NCBI RefSeq assembly: GCF_001562115.1
Contig: NZ_CP013926.1
Span: 2,480,001-2,544,000 of the forward strand
Length of the DNA: 64,000 bases
Origin: Alteromonas stellipolaris
GTDB taxonomy: Bacteria; Pseudomonadota; Gammaproteobacteria; Enterobacterales; Alteromonadaceae
Reading direction: 5' to 3'
Shown: piece after piece, positions 45,234-54,140 of the stretch
Position numbering within the stretch: the first letter of the stretch is position 1
Layout of the letters: each line of letters starts with the position of its first letter
Notes under the pieces: generated by a model
What the model was told of the DNA's origin: nothing
Databases searched by the model: none
The model's input: the letters and a program-made list of their open reading frames with translations, nothing else
Translations under genes and position numbers: made by a program

Positions 45234-46082
45234 ATGAAATTCATGGTTAAAGCAACAACACTCGCACTTGCTTTTTCAAGCGCCATGGTACTTTCTACAT
45301 CGTTTGTGGGCACAGCAGCGTTTGCAGCCCAGACAGCATCTAAAGTCGTTGCAACAGACGATATTGAATGGGGTTACCTAAACCCACTTCGCGGCAATAA
45401 AAGCCCAGGTGCAGCAGATCTTTGGGGCGATCGTACTAAAAATACGGCAACCGGTATGCTAGTACGTTTTAATAAAGGCTTTGAGTCTCCACCGCATATT
45501 CACAATATTACCTATCGCGGTATTGTGATTGAAGGTGCTATGCACAATGATGACCCAAGCGCTGAAAAAATGTGGATGCCAGCTGTTTCTTTTTGGACTC
45601 AACCTGCTGGCGAAAATCACACCACCGCAGCTAACGGCAGCACAAACTTAATTTATTTAGAAATAGATTCGGGCCCTTACCTAGTACAACCTTCGAGTAA
45701 ACATTTCGATAATGGTGAACGTCCGCTAAATCTGCACAAAAACAACATGGTATGGCTTAACGATGGCGAGCTGCACGACATAAATGCAACAGGCGTTTCG
45801 TCAACGTACTTGTGGGGCAACACCGCCGATATGAACGGCTCAATGGTAAAGTTACCTGCTGGCTTTAAAGGCACTATTGGCACGCAAGCCAGCGAATTTC
45901 GCGCTGTGGTTATAGCTGGGGAAGTAGATTATCAATCTGTGGAGGTAACATCACCGGTATCGTTAAATGCGGGAAGCTATGTAGAATCTACTGGTATTTT
46001 TAACCATCAGCTCGTGAATAAAAGTCAGCAAGAGACGATTATTTATATTCGTACCAATAGTGCATATCGGGTTTTCGAGTAA
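45234..46082 (+). CDS. Exported DUF4437 double-cupin protein (282 aa)
   Basis: A signal peptide (about residues 1-32, ending AAFAAQ) followed by two cupin-like halves. In the first, [31 protein letters not shown] holds the HxH and downstream Glu/His that normally bind a metal, with [11 protein letters not shown] completing it. The second half (about 180-280) lacks a clear metal-ligand set. DUF4437 proteins are known only as a sequence family. A periplasmic metal enzyme or binding protein is the most that can be said. It is divergent from a LysR gene that probably controls it. AAAGGGTTAAAA precedes the ATG. Confidence 0.83.
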   Translation: MKFMVKATTLALAFSSAMVLSTSFVGTAAFAAQTASKVVATDDIEWGYLNPLRGNKSPGAADLWGDRTKNTATGMLVRFNKGFESPPHIHNITYRGIVIEGAMHNDDPSAEKMWMPAVSFWTQPAGENHTTAANGSTNLIYLEIDSGPYLVQPSSKHFDNGERPLNLHKNNMVWLNDGELHDINATGVSSTYLWGNTADMNGSMVKLPAGFKGTIGTQASEFRAVVIAGEVDYQSVEVTSPVSLNAGSYVESTGIFNHQLVNKSQQETIIYIRTNSAYRVFE

Positions 46083-46410
46083 CCGCTATGAGTGGGTTAG
46101 ACCTTTGGCTTTAAGGGAGTAATTCACTCGCTCAATTTTTTGGTTGCTCAATTATGGTTAATAAGTGTTGTAAAGTGCAGCAACTTGTTTACTGCTGGTT
46201 TGTTTATGTACAAAAAAAACTCATCATCAAGTTGAAACAGGATTGTTAAATGAAAACATTTTCATTGGTTTTTTTTCAATATATTCCTTATTAGTCAACA
46301 AGTTGAATATCTTCATTAGTGGTTGACGAGTACATTGTAAATTTGTAATAGTATAACAATACTTTATACTTTATTTTTACTTTCCTCTTGGCCAATCTCG
46401 GAGCACACTA
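46083..46410. promoter_or_regulatory. Intergenic region upstream of the outer-membrane/c-di-GMP operon
   Basis: About 330 AT-rich bases. Near its right end a possible promoter is TTGACG (46323-46328), 17 bases, TAATAG (46346-46351), with TATAAC just after. The words CAAGTTGAA occur twice (about 46220 and 46301). No ORF is apparent. Confidence 0.4.
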
Positions 46411-47469
46411 ATGAGAAAGTTTCTGAGAATAGCCAGCGTTAGCTTAGTTTCTTTTACACCCGCAGCCCTAGCCCAAAGTACGCCTTCAGAGTTTGCCGAG
46501 TTAAGTTTCCAAGCCTTGCTTGATATTGATATAAACGAAAGTGACAGTGAACAATCTTCGCCTAATAAGTGGAGTTTCGCTGTACAACTAAAAGCCGCAG
46601 AGTTTGATGGTTATAAAGTCAATGATAGCGACGTGAGCCTTGATGATGTGTTGTTCTCTTTTGGACAAGAAGCGCGCACTTCAAGTAACTTCCCTGTTGT
46701 GCCGACGGTTATCAAGCAACACGCTAAAATTGTGCAACTAGGTTACCAAGTAAATGAACGCCTAAAGCTCGGTATTCAAGCTCCTTTTATTCACCAACAA
46801 ACTGATCATATTAGTGTGGTACCAGGTTACGAGCATTTTGTTATTTCGTCTTCAGGTTTGGGCGATATCGCGCTTTCAGCAAGTTATGCACTTGAAGACA
46901 ATAGTGAGTTCAGTTGGTGGGTTACTGCAGGGCTTAGCCTGCCAACCGGCTCAATTGATGAGCAAGGCGATACGCCTAGAGATGCGGGTGATCAACAACT
47001 CCCCTACACCATGCAATTAGGCTCAGGAACCTACGATTTTCCTATTGAAGTAAGTTATCAAAATAAAGGGGAACACGCGTTTACCGTTACCCTATCAGCC
47101 ATGCTTCGTACAGGTACTAACGATAGAAACTATCGCTTAGGAAACAACTATAAACTCAGTGGTAAATACAACTTCCCACTTTCTCAAAGTACGGCATTGT
47201 TCACTGGTGCAGCATTTGGCTATTCAGAATCTATTCACGGACAGGACGATGAAATTACCATAGGTGGCAATTACTCGTATCCTGCCAGCATTACTAACCC
47301 TAATTTATACGGCGGAAAAAGAGTCAATATAATCGGGGGAATTTCGTTTATTCCCATTCACTGGTTAAAAGTGGTCGCTGATATCAGTAAGCCTGTATAT
47401 CAAAACCTAAATGGCCCTCAACCCCAAGAATTGTGGCGCGCAGGCCTTCAGTTCTCCATGTTGTATTAA
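46411..47469 (+). CDS. Outer-membrane beta-barrel protein of unknown family (352 aa)
   Basis: A signal peptide (about residues 1-21, ending AALAQ) followed by a short TonB-plug-like motif, EFAELSFQALLDIDI (about 27-41). That motif resembles the LSLEELLNIEV segment often found at the start of receptor-like proteins next to c-di-GMP genes. The rest is a series of amphipathic strands with aromatic girdles (WWVTAGLSLPTGS, YKLSGKYNFPL, LFTGAAFGYSES) ending in LWRAGLQFSMLY with an aromatic last residue, as expected for a barrel. Family and substrate are unrecognised. It is followed directly by a YfiR-like gene and a GGDEF-EAL gene and probably forms one signalling operon with them. Confidence 0.78.
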   Translation: MRKFLRIASVSLVSFTPAALAQSTPSEFAELSFQALLDIDINESDSEQSSPNKWSFAVQLKAAEFDGYKVNDSDVSLDDVLFSFGQEARTSSNFPVVPTVIKQHAKIVQLGYQVNERLKLGIQAPFIHQQTDHISVVPGYEHFVISSSGLGDIALSASYALEDNSEFSWWVTAGLSLPTGSIDEQGDTPRDAGDQQLPYTMQLGSGTYDFPIEVSYQNKGEHAFTVTLSAMLRTGTNDRNYRLGNNYKLSGKYNFPLSQSTALFTGAAFGYSESIHGQDDEITIGGNYSYPASITNPNLYGGKRVNIIGGISFIPIHWLKVVADISKPVYQNLNGPQPQELWRAGLQFSMLY

Positions 47470-47478
47470 ACGTTGTAC

Positions 47479-47964
47479 ATGCGTTCATTATTCATTGCTG
47501 TCGCTCTGACTTTAGCCGTCAGTCACTCGGCTTATGCCGACTTAAAAAAACTCGACAAAGTTAAAGCGGCTTACATGTTTAACTTCACAAAGTTTATGAC
47601 ATGGAGCAGTATTAATTCTGACCCGGTCAATTTTTGTGTGCAGAATGATGAAGCATTTCAGCAGTTTTTAACCCAGCTAGTTGAAAGCCGACCCACAAGC
47701 AGCGGTGCATCCATTCGCATCGTTATGTTAGACGGAAAACAAAGCTGCACCTTTGCCTATCTCATCGAAAATGATGACAGCCTGGTAAACCTTGCCACTT
47801 CAACCATCATTATTAGTGATTTACCCAATCTTATTGATCGCCCAGCGGTATTTACGTTTTATGAAGAAAACAACCGGCTAAGGTTTGAAATTGATTTAGC
47901 AGAGGCTGAACGTCTTGAGTTAACGATTAGCTCGGAATTGTTGAAGGTAGCGAAAATAAAATGA
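47479..47964 (+). CDS. YfiR-family periplasmic regulator (DUF4154, 161 aa)
   Basis: A signal peptide (about residues 1-20, ending SAYAD) followed by the YfiR/HmsC-like domain: KVKAAYMFNFTKFMTWSS at the start, a middle with two cysteines, and the C-terminal VFTFYEENNRLRFEIDLAEAERLELTISSELLKVAKI, all typical. In Pseudomonas, YfiR sits in the periplasm and represses the diguanylate cyclase YfiN. Here the next gene overlaps by 4 bases and encodes a membrane GGDEF-EAL protein, the likely target. I use the ATG at 47479; a TTG two codons earlier is possible. There is no own ribosome-binding site, so it depends on coupling to the gene before. Confidence 0.9.
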   Translation: MRSLFIAVALTLAVSHSAYADLKKLDKVKAAYMFNFTKFMTWSSINSDPVNFCVQNDEAFQQFLTQLVESRPTSSGASIRIVMLDGKQSCTFAYLIENDDSLVNLATSTIIISDLPNLIDRPAVFTFYEENNRLRFEIDLAEAERLELTISSELLKVAKIK

Positions 47965-50021
47965 TATTTCGTTCTACGTCGTTTTTTACCAAACAATTGT
48001 TTGCCGTCCTCTCGGTTAACTTCTTATCTCTGTGTCTGGTTGCGGGTTTGCTTTATTCAAATTTCGTTGATGATCACAAAACTAACTTGGTGAATGTGCT
48101 TAGCAGCCAGTCTACATTATTGGCGTCGGCCAGCCGCTCTTCGGTACTTTTCAATGATGCTCAGTCTACCCAAGATTTACTGTTTGCAGCATCGCAGTTA
48201 CAAGCGACATTGACCGCAAAGATATACGATGCCGAGTTTAATTTATTTGCCGAGTATGCCAGAGACGGTGTCTTAGACCTCACCTCCCCTAGGCAGCTTC
48301 CTCTAGGGGAAACATTTAAGGACGATGCGCTTTATTTTCTAGAGCCTATCGTTTTTGATAAAGAAATTATTGGCTACCTTTTGCTATCTGCCAGTACGTA
48401 CTCGCTAGATACACAACAGCATCAGGCAATGATGGCGGTAATAGGTGTATTGTTGTTAAGTATGCTGCTTTCATACTTACTTAATTTTCGTTTACAGAAA
48501 CTATTTACCAGCCCCATCGATAAACTGATTTCACTGATTAGAAAAGTAGCAACATCCCGTGAATATCATACTCGCCTGCCAGAAGTACGTAACGACGAAT
48601 TAGGCGAGTTATTTTCCGGCGTCAACGATATTCTGGCAACCGTTGAAAATCACCAAGAGCAGCTAAAGGCACATAATACTGAGCTTGAGAGCTTGGTAGA
48701 ACTTCGGACTCGCCAGCTCTACCAACGCGCTAATTATGATGCGTTAACACACTTACCCAATCGCCACCTTTTTTTAGATCAGTTGGAGCTTGCGGTAAGC
48801 AAAGCCAATAAGTATGGCAGCCCACTGGCCGTCATGTTCCTAGATTTAGACCGCTTTAAACTTATTAACGACAGTTTGGGTCATGATATTGGCGATAAAG
48901 TGCTTATTGAAGTTTCAAAAAAACTAACCGAAATCGTGACGCAACAAGACAGTGTGTCTAGATGGGGTGGCGATGAATTTGTGGTTATGGTTGAAGAAAC
49001 TCATTCTAAAGATGATTTAGCGTACCTTGCTAATGAAATCATCACCAGCTTGAGTGAACCCATGCAATTAGAGGGGCATCAACTTCACATTTCTACCAGC
49101 ATTGGTATTGCGATATATGAAACCAAGAGTGAAAACGGCATATCGCTGTTAAAGCATGCCGATACCAGCATGTACCACGCTAAAGAAAATGGGCCTGGTC
49201 AGTTCTGCTTTTTTAACAACGGCATGTTAGAAAATTCACTGAACCGACTGTCCGTGGAAGGGCAATTACGACAAGCGTTAAAACTTGAAGATGCTTTTCA
49301 TATGGTTTATCAGCCTCAAATTTGTGCCTACACAGGCCGCGTTCAAGGTATGGAAGCGTTAATACGTTGGCAAAATAGCGATGGTAACTATATTCCTCCT
49401 TCAGACTTTATTCCTATTGCTGAGGAAGCTGGCATTATCAATTCTCTCAGTACATGGATATTAAACCGAGTAAGCACTCAGATGAATCAATGGCGCGCAC
49501 AAGGTGTTCCTTTAGTGCCCGTTGCGGTCAACTTACCGGCTTGTTTTATTACTCAATTAGATTGCGCCGAGCAAATTGCGGATATTATGGCGTTTAATCA
49601 AATCCCCCCTGAGCTTATTGAAGTTGAGCTCACTGAAAATACGTTTATAAGTTCTACGGAATTTGCCTTAACGTCACTTAAAAAGTTAAAAAAATTAGGC
49701 TTTAAAGTCTCTATTGATGACTTTGGTACAGGCTATTCTTGCCTAAGTTACATTTCCACCTTACCTATTGATAAGTTGAAAATTGATGGCAGTTTTGTGC
49801 AAAAACTCGGGAAGTCTAAATCTAACGATGGCATTGTGAGCGCAATTGTCATGTTGGCCAAAGGGCTTAACCTAGCCACGGTGGGCGAGTGTGTGGAAAC
49901 AGAAGACCAACTTGTGCGACTGCGTGAAATGGGCTGCGACGTGATACAAGGCTATTATTGCCACCCTCCTCTACAGGTTGATGCGGCAGCCACATTGATG
50001 TTGGAAACTATCGAAAGCTAA
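47961..50021 (+). CDS. Membrane GGDEF-EAL c-di-GMP protein, YfiN-like sensor part (686 aa)
   Basis: Two membrane helices (about residues 12-33 and 158-176) flank a periplasmic CHASE8-like sensor region (about 36-155). A HAMP domain (about 178-232) and a coiled linker lead to GGDEF (about 253-418, signature GGDEF at 336-340 intact). No RxxD inhibitory site precedes it (TQQD at 327-330). The EAL domain (about 430-684) keeps E465-A-L, N524, E556, DD586-587, K607, E643 and QGYY, so both activities look possible. YfiN itself lacks EAL, which makes this a fused variant. The gene overlaps the YfiR-like gene by 4 bases. It probably sets c-di-GMP in reply to envelope conditions. Confidence 0.92.
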   Translation: MIFRSTSFFTKQLFAVLSVNFLSLCLVAGLLYSNFVDDHKTNLVNVLSSQSTLLASASRSSVLFNDAQSTQDLLFAASQLQATLTAKIYDAEFNLFAEYARDGVLDLTSPRQLPLGETFKDDALYFLEPIVFDKEIIGYLLLSASTYSLDTQQHQAMMAVIGVLLLSMLLSYLLNFRLQKLFTSPIDKLISLIRKVATSREYHTRLPEVRNDELGELFSGVNDILATVENHQEQLKAHNTELESLVELRTRQLYQRANYDALTHLPNRHLFLDQLELAVSKANKYGSPLAVMFLDLDRFKLINDSLGHDIGDKVLIEVSKKLTEIVTQQDSVSRWGGDEFVVMVEETHSKDDLAYLANEIITSLSEPMQLEGHQLHISTSIGIAIYETKSENGISLLKHADTSMYHAKENGPGQFCFFNNGMLENSLNRLSVEGQLRQALKLEDAFHMVYQPQICAYTGRVQGMEALIRWQNSDGNYIPPSDFIPIAEEAGIINSLSTWILNRVSTQMNQWRAQGVPLVPVAVNLPACFITQLDCAEQIADIMAFNQIPPELIEVELTENTFISSTEFALTSLKKLKKLGFKVSIDDFGTGYSCLSYISTLPIDKLKIDGSFVQKLGKSKSNDGIVSAIVMLAKGLNLATVGECVETEDQLVRLREMGCDVIQGYYCHPPLQVDAAATLMLETIES

Positions 50022-50836
50022 AGTTTTCCAATAAACCATCTAACGGTAAGCCCTACCGCTAGCGTAATTACCACACTCGTTAATGTACCCAGCAATACAT
50101 ATTCCGTTAGCTTTTTGTCTTCGCTTTTCGTCAAATCACCAAACCGAAAAATTGATTTAGCGGCAAGGAGAAAGCCTATTGCTGCAAATTGATTTATCAG
50201 TACAAAAGTAAGAATAAGCAAACGCTCTAAATAACCAATTCGCTGTCCGGCCATAGCAAGCGTATTTTGTATGGGAAGCTGTACTAATGTGCTGGTTGTT
50301 TTTGGTTTAGCATGCTCATCAAGCTCTTTACTCCATGGCGACAGGAGTTGTTTTATAAAAATAGACGTGGGTTTTAAAATAATTAAGTACGCCAAGAGTA
50401 TGGCCAGATGCTGATGACTAATCAGTAATATTTGCTTAAATAATATTTCTACCTGAGCAGTAAGTATTGCCCATAAAATAACGATAACGCCAATGTGTGC
50501 GGCTTGATCGATTGCAAACGCTAAGGTTGTGGTTCCCGCGTAAGACTTTACTGCATCTATAACAAAATGGCTTATTAATACCCCGCCAGCCACCATCAAA
50601 AGTGCGGTAAAGTTGATATCTACCATACCCGACTCTTTTGTTGTAAGTACCGTTATGGCCGACATCGCGAGCAAGGCGACAAGAGCCAAGACCCCATGCA
50701 ATAAAGCGTGAAGGTATAATGCAGTGGATTGAAGATGTTTAGTGTTTCGGCTTTCCACCCAGTGAGTTGGCTGAAAATAGAAGTCTCCGAGTAAATGGGC
50801 AACCAATAGCCCTATTACTATGCTAAGTTGCTCCAT
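50018..50836 (-). CDS. DUF3307-type membrane protein (272 aa)
   Basis: A polytopic inner-membrane protein of about seven helices. The start LVAHLLGDFYFQPTHWVESR and the nearby HALLHGVLALVALLA are characteristic of DUF3307, which has conserved histidines and HLLGDF. The function is not known. It is the second gene of an operon with SatD (2 bases between stop and start), the usual pairing of these families. Its 3' end overlaps the GGDEF-EAL gene by 4 bases in convergent orientation. Confidence 0.85.
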   Translation of the reverse strand: MEQLSIVIGLLVAHLLGDFYFQPTHWVESRNTKHLQSTALYLHALLHGVLALVALLAMSAITVLTTKESGMVDINFTALLMVAGGVLISHFVIDAVKSYAGTTTLAFAIDQAAHIGVIVILWAILTAQVEILFKQILLISHQHLAILLAYLIILKPTSIFIKQLLSPWSKELDEHAKPKTTSTLVQLPIQNTLAMAGQRIGYLERLLILTFVLINQFAAIGFLLAAKSIFRFGDLTKSEDKKLTEYVLLGTLTSVVITLAVGLTVRWFIGKL

Positions 50837-50838
50837 GC

Positions 50839-51477
50839 TTACTGCTCCGTTTCCACTTCTGTTGCCATGTAATCTAAATAATTATTAACGAGGTGATATT
50901 GACTGGCATTTAAAATACGAGTGATGTTACTGCGGTTTTTCCCCAGCGTATTCGCTATATTCTCATGGCCTTTATCTTCTGCTTTAATATAGGCTAGTAA
51001 CGTTTCTGACTGTGTTTGCGTTAAGGAAGTAATATGGCTATCAACAAACGCCGTCAACAAGCTTGCGTGTTTATTGAAAGCTTCGTTGTCGCTAGAAAAG
51101 GCAAGGTATTGTGACTTCAAACTATCAAGCGTCCTACCCGAACGAACGAAGGCATCACCATTTCCGGTTTTCACTTTCCCATCAGTAAAACTCACTTTAC
51201 CAACACCTACGCTAATACGTACATCGGTGGCGGGCGTACAGGCTTTTAATGCTAATCGGATGCAAATGGCCACCAGCATGGCACTTTCAGACTCTGGAAT
51301 AACAACCTGGAAAGCATCTCCACGAAAGACGTCGTATTGCCCGTTGTAAATTGCCGATTGTTCTTTGAGTTCATTGGTTAGCACCTCTAACACATGAGCT
51401 AAATCGGTATTACTTAACTGCTGGGAGTTTGCGATATCACCAGTTATTACCGCTTGCCGCTTGTTTTTATTATCCAT
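50839..51477 (-). CDS. SatD-family protein (212 aa)
   Basis: Residues 1-130 follow the SatD pattern: VITGDIANSQQLS at the start, GQYDVFRGDAFQVVIP and VRISVGVGKVSF. These resemble a degenerate nucleotide-cyclase fold. The C-terminal third (about 150-205) contains an HTH-like segment, AEDKGHENIANTLGKNRSNITRIL, so it may bind DNA. The biochemical role is unknown. It is the first gene of the SatD-DUF3307 operon. A block of 28-base direct repeats lies about 150 bases upstream and could be its own operator. Confidence 0.8.
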   Translation of the reverse strand: MDNKNKRQAVITGDIANSQQLSNTDLAHVLEVLTNELKEQSAIYNGQYDVFRGDAFQVVIPESESAMLVAICIRLALKACTPATDVRISVGVGKVSFTDGKVKTGNGDAFVRSGRTLDSLKSQYLAFSSDNEAFNKHASLLTAFVDSHITSLTQTQSETLLAYIKAEDKGHENIANTLGKNRSNITRILNASQYHLVNNYLDYMATEVETEQ

Positions 51478-51855
51478 ACTTACCCTTCGAATAACAGCGG
51501 CCTGGTTGAATAATCGACCAACTCGCCCCGTTTTTACCTAACTCGCATTATAGTTACACTTTAGATTGCCTGTATTTTTATACAGATGCAACATTACCCC
51601 TACAGTAGTTTCATTCGCCATCCAGTTACCATAAACAATCACATCACCCAAAGTTACCATAATTAATCACATCACTCAAAGTTACTATAAACGGTAACAA
51701 ACTGGCGAAAGGGTATAGGCTGCAGAGGCCCGAAGCACTATTCAAGCGTACACAGTGTCATTAGTTGTACAAACTTCGTAACTAAAAGATTAAGAATTAC
51801 TGGGCTCTATTGTGATTTTTGAAGCAGGCGATGCTGCTAAACTGGTGCTTGCGTT
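51478..51855. other. Intergenic region upstream of the SatD-DUF3307 operon
   Basis: About 378 bases between the 3' end of the GGDEF gene and the SatD start. Besides the 28-base direct repeats at 51624-51698 I see no ORF and no clear terminator. Confidence 0.5.
51624..51698. repeat. Tandem 28-base direct repeats (two full units and a partial third)
   Basis: Units start at 51624, 51652 and 51680, each opening AGTTACCATAA or AGTTACTATAA. Units 1 and 2 differ at about four positions. The third is cut after about 19 bases and ends in GGTAAC, so its two ends form an inverted GTTAC...GTAAC pair. The spacing of 28 bases is near three helical turns minus a few bases. It may be an iterated regulator-binding site for the SatD operon. 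Confidence 0.75.
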
Positions 51856-53346
51856 TTAGCGCAGCGTTGTTTCCTGGGCGTCCCAAACTTCGACGCGATT
51901 ACGTCCTAACGATTTGGCCAAATAAAGAGCAGCATCGGCTCGTTGTATCAATTCGGTAGGGCTTATGGGGTGATTAAATGACATTGTAGAAACCCCTAAG
52001 CTTATTGTGAGTTTACTATTGTACATTGATTGCTTAAACACAATAGCCGCGTGTTCGATATTATTGCGAATACGCTCGGCCACTTTTAACGCTGAACTCA
52101 TGTCAGTAAAAGGCATAATGACAGCAAATTCTTCCCCACCATACCTTGCCACCACATCATCGCTGCCAATGCAGGTTTTCTTTAATATTTCTGCAACTTG
52201 TATGAGAACGTTATCGCCTGCTACATGCCCATAGCAGTCGTTGTAAATTTTGAAGTGATCGACATCAATCAACAACAAGCTTAGCGGCGTTTTACGCCGA
52301 ATGTTTCTTTGTATATCGCTTTGTAAGGTATCGTCAAACAGTCTTCTGTTCGCTATACCGGTTAAACCATCTATATTAACGAGTTTTGCTAACTTAAGGT
52401 TGGCCTCAATAAGCTGTTGCTTTGCTTCTTGCAGTGCCCGTTCGTTATGCGCGTTTTGTAATGTGTTAGCCAACATCTGGGCAATACGCTGCAAATACTT
52501 AACATCATAATCACGCCACGTGTATGGGCTGCCAGTGATATCACAACCAATAAAGCCAAAAATCCCATCATCTAATTCAATCTTGGCACAAAGAATTGAG
52601 CAAATGCGCTCTCGTTCAAACTCCTCTTTTTCTCCTGCAGCGTCATCTGGTAAATAGGCCACATTATTTACTTTGAAAAGACCTTCTTGCTTAATCTTTC
52701 TATTAAAATAAGGCATGGATTCCATGGGTAAGGCTTGCAGATCGTTTTTATAGGGTGTTACTCCAGCGGCTACCCATTCGTGGGTATTACAGGCAAATTT
52801 TGTGTCATCATAAAATTCAAATAAATAGCAACGGTCAAGGTCGCAGAATTCACCGAATGCACCCAAAATATTCTCGATAAGACTATCGATTTTGTCACTG
52901 GTAGTGTTAATCAGTTGCGAAGAAAGAGTTGAAAGTAGCCCATTAAACGTGATGTGTTTACCCACAGGTGAAGACTCTTCTGGCGCGATGAATAAATTGT
53001 TTTGAACCGCCTTCGCGTTAATAACCACTAAGCTAACGTTATCAACACTAATAACGGCACTTTCTATAAAAAATTGGATCCCTCTTTCATAAGACTGTAT
53101 GCGAACCCACTGACAAAGGTGCAGTGTTTCCTCTGCCATGGCAAAGGGGTGATAACTGCCTGACAGCTCATCTTTAGTAATAGGATCGAAAAAACGTAAG
53201 CTGTCTAAGAACGCATCAGATACACATGACTCACCGAACTGACGCGCAAATGCAATGCTTACGTCAAACTCTGTTTCTCCAAGGCGTTTGAACAGTAAAC
53301 ATGTAGGGAGTTGACGTAATAAGGCTATGCCCTCAACTGGCTTCAC
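51856..53346 (-). CDS. GAF-GGDEF diguanylate cyclase (496 aa)
   Basis: A soluble c-di-GMP synthase. The N-terminal region (about residues 1-125) looks like a PAS-type sensor fold. A GAF-like domain (about 138-300) contains CDLDRCYLFEFYDD and WRDYDVKYLQRIAQMLANTL. A short coiled helix (300-320) leads to GGDEF (about 322-490) with the active form GGEEF at 403-407 and the metal-binding DVDHFKIYND. The inhibitory RxxD is absent (GSDD at 394-397). There is no signal peptide or membrane helix. The gene is monocistronic. The input signal is unknown. Confidence 0.92.
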   Translation of the reverse strand: MKPVEGIALLRQLPTCLLFKRLGETEFDVSIAFARQFGESCVSDAFLDSLRFFDPITKDELSGSYHPFAMAEETLHLCQWVRIQSYERGIQFFIESAVISVDNVSLVVINAKAVQNNLFIAPEESSPVGKHITFNGLLSTLSSQLINTTSDKIDSLIENILGAFGEFCDLDRCYLFEFYDDTKFACNTHEWVAAGVTPYKNDLQALPMESMPYFNRKIKQEGLFKVNNVAYLPDDAAGEKEEFERERICSILCAKIELDDGIFGFIGCDITGSPYTWRDYDVKYLQRIAQMLANTLQNAHNERALQEAKQQLIEANLKLAKLVNIDGLTGIANRRLFDDTLQSDIQRNIRRKTPLSLLLIDVDHFKIYNDCYGHVAGDNVLIQVAEILKKTCIGSDDVVARYGGEEFAVIMPFTDMSSALKVAERIRNNIEHAAIVFKQSMYNSKLTISLGVSTMSFNHPISPTELIQRADAALYLAKSLGRNRVEVWDAQETTLR

Positions 53347-53543
53347 GTATAACCCTTATGGAAAGTTTAGTAATTAGCTATTACTTTAGTACAAATTGGC
53401 AAAACACGCTTTTAGTGAATGCGCGTGCGTATAAGAATTTTTGCAGTAAACCAATACAAATAACACTCGTAGTAAATGACAGCAGCTATGTTCCACGATA
53501 GTTGCTTTCCTTTGGATGTTAGGTAACTTATGGACGGGTCAAT

Positions 53544-54122
53544 ATGAATGAATCAATAAGTGGGCTGTTAGATCAATTAGTTGATGGAGATGGTGGCGAA
53601 AAACAAAGCGCAGGAGATATTATTGCTCGCTTTGAGGATAGAGGGTTTGGCCCACTATTGCTCATACCGTCGTTAATTGCACTGCTGCCAACCGGCGCTA
53701 TCCCTGGCGTACCTTCTTTATGCGGTATCACCCTTTTTTTAATCTGTATACAAGTTGCATTAGGGAGAAGTACCCCGTGGTTACCAAACAAAATTACCCA
53801 GCAAGAAATAAAACAAGACAAGCTTGAAAATGCTGTAGATAGAGCCAATCCTTACGTTAAAAAAACCGAAAAGCTGTTAAAACCACGCTTAACACTACTA
53901 TCAGAATCGCCATGGAAAAATATGGTTGCGGGTTATTGTGCTGTAGCATCACTGTGTATGATACCCCTTGAAGTTGTCCCTTTCGCCGTTGCACTACCAG
54001 CTTTCGCGCTAACATTGACCGCTATCGGCATGACCAACCGAGACGGGGTATTTATTGGCTTAGGGATGATAATTCAGTTGGGCACCGTTTATGTAACCCT
54101 CAAGATTTCTGGCTTATTGTAA
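53544..54122 (+). CDS. ExoD-family membrane protein (192 aa)
   Basis: It matches ExoD, first seen in rhizobial exopolysaccharide work: GDIIARFEDRGFGPLLLIPSLIALLPTGAIPGVPSLCGITLFLICIQVALGR in the N-terminal half (a hydrophobic hairpin), the WLPNKI element after it, and two or three helices in the C-terminal half (GYCAVASLCMIPLEVVPFAVALPAFALTLTAIGM). It is an inner-membrane protein of unknown biochemical role. It stands alone and is convergent with the hydroxylase gene at the end of the large minus-strand operon, 18 bases away. Confidence 0.88.
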   Translation: MNESISGLLDQLVDGDGGEKQSAGDIIARFEDRGFGPLLLIPSLIALLPTGAIPGVPSLCGITLFLICIQVALGRSTPWLPNKITQQEIKQDKLENAVDRANPYVKKTEKLLKPRLTLLSESPWKNMVAGYCAVASLCMIPLEVVPFAVALPAFALTLTAIGMTNRDGVFIGLGMIIQLGTVYVTLKISGLL

Positions 54123-54140
54123 AGGTAGCAACGTCAAATT

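Noticed and set aside
51624..51698. CRISPR array
   Set aside because: The 28-base units are directly abutting with no unique spacers, and no cas gene is present.
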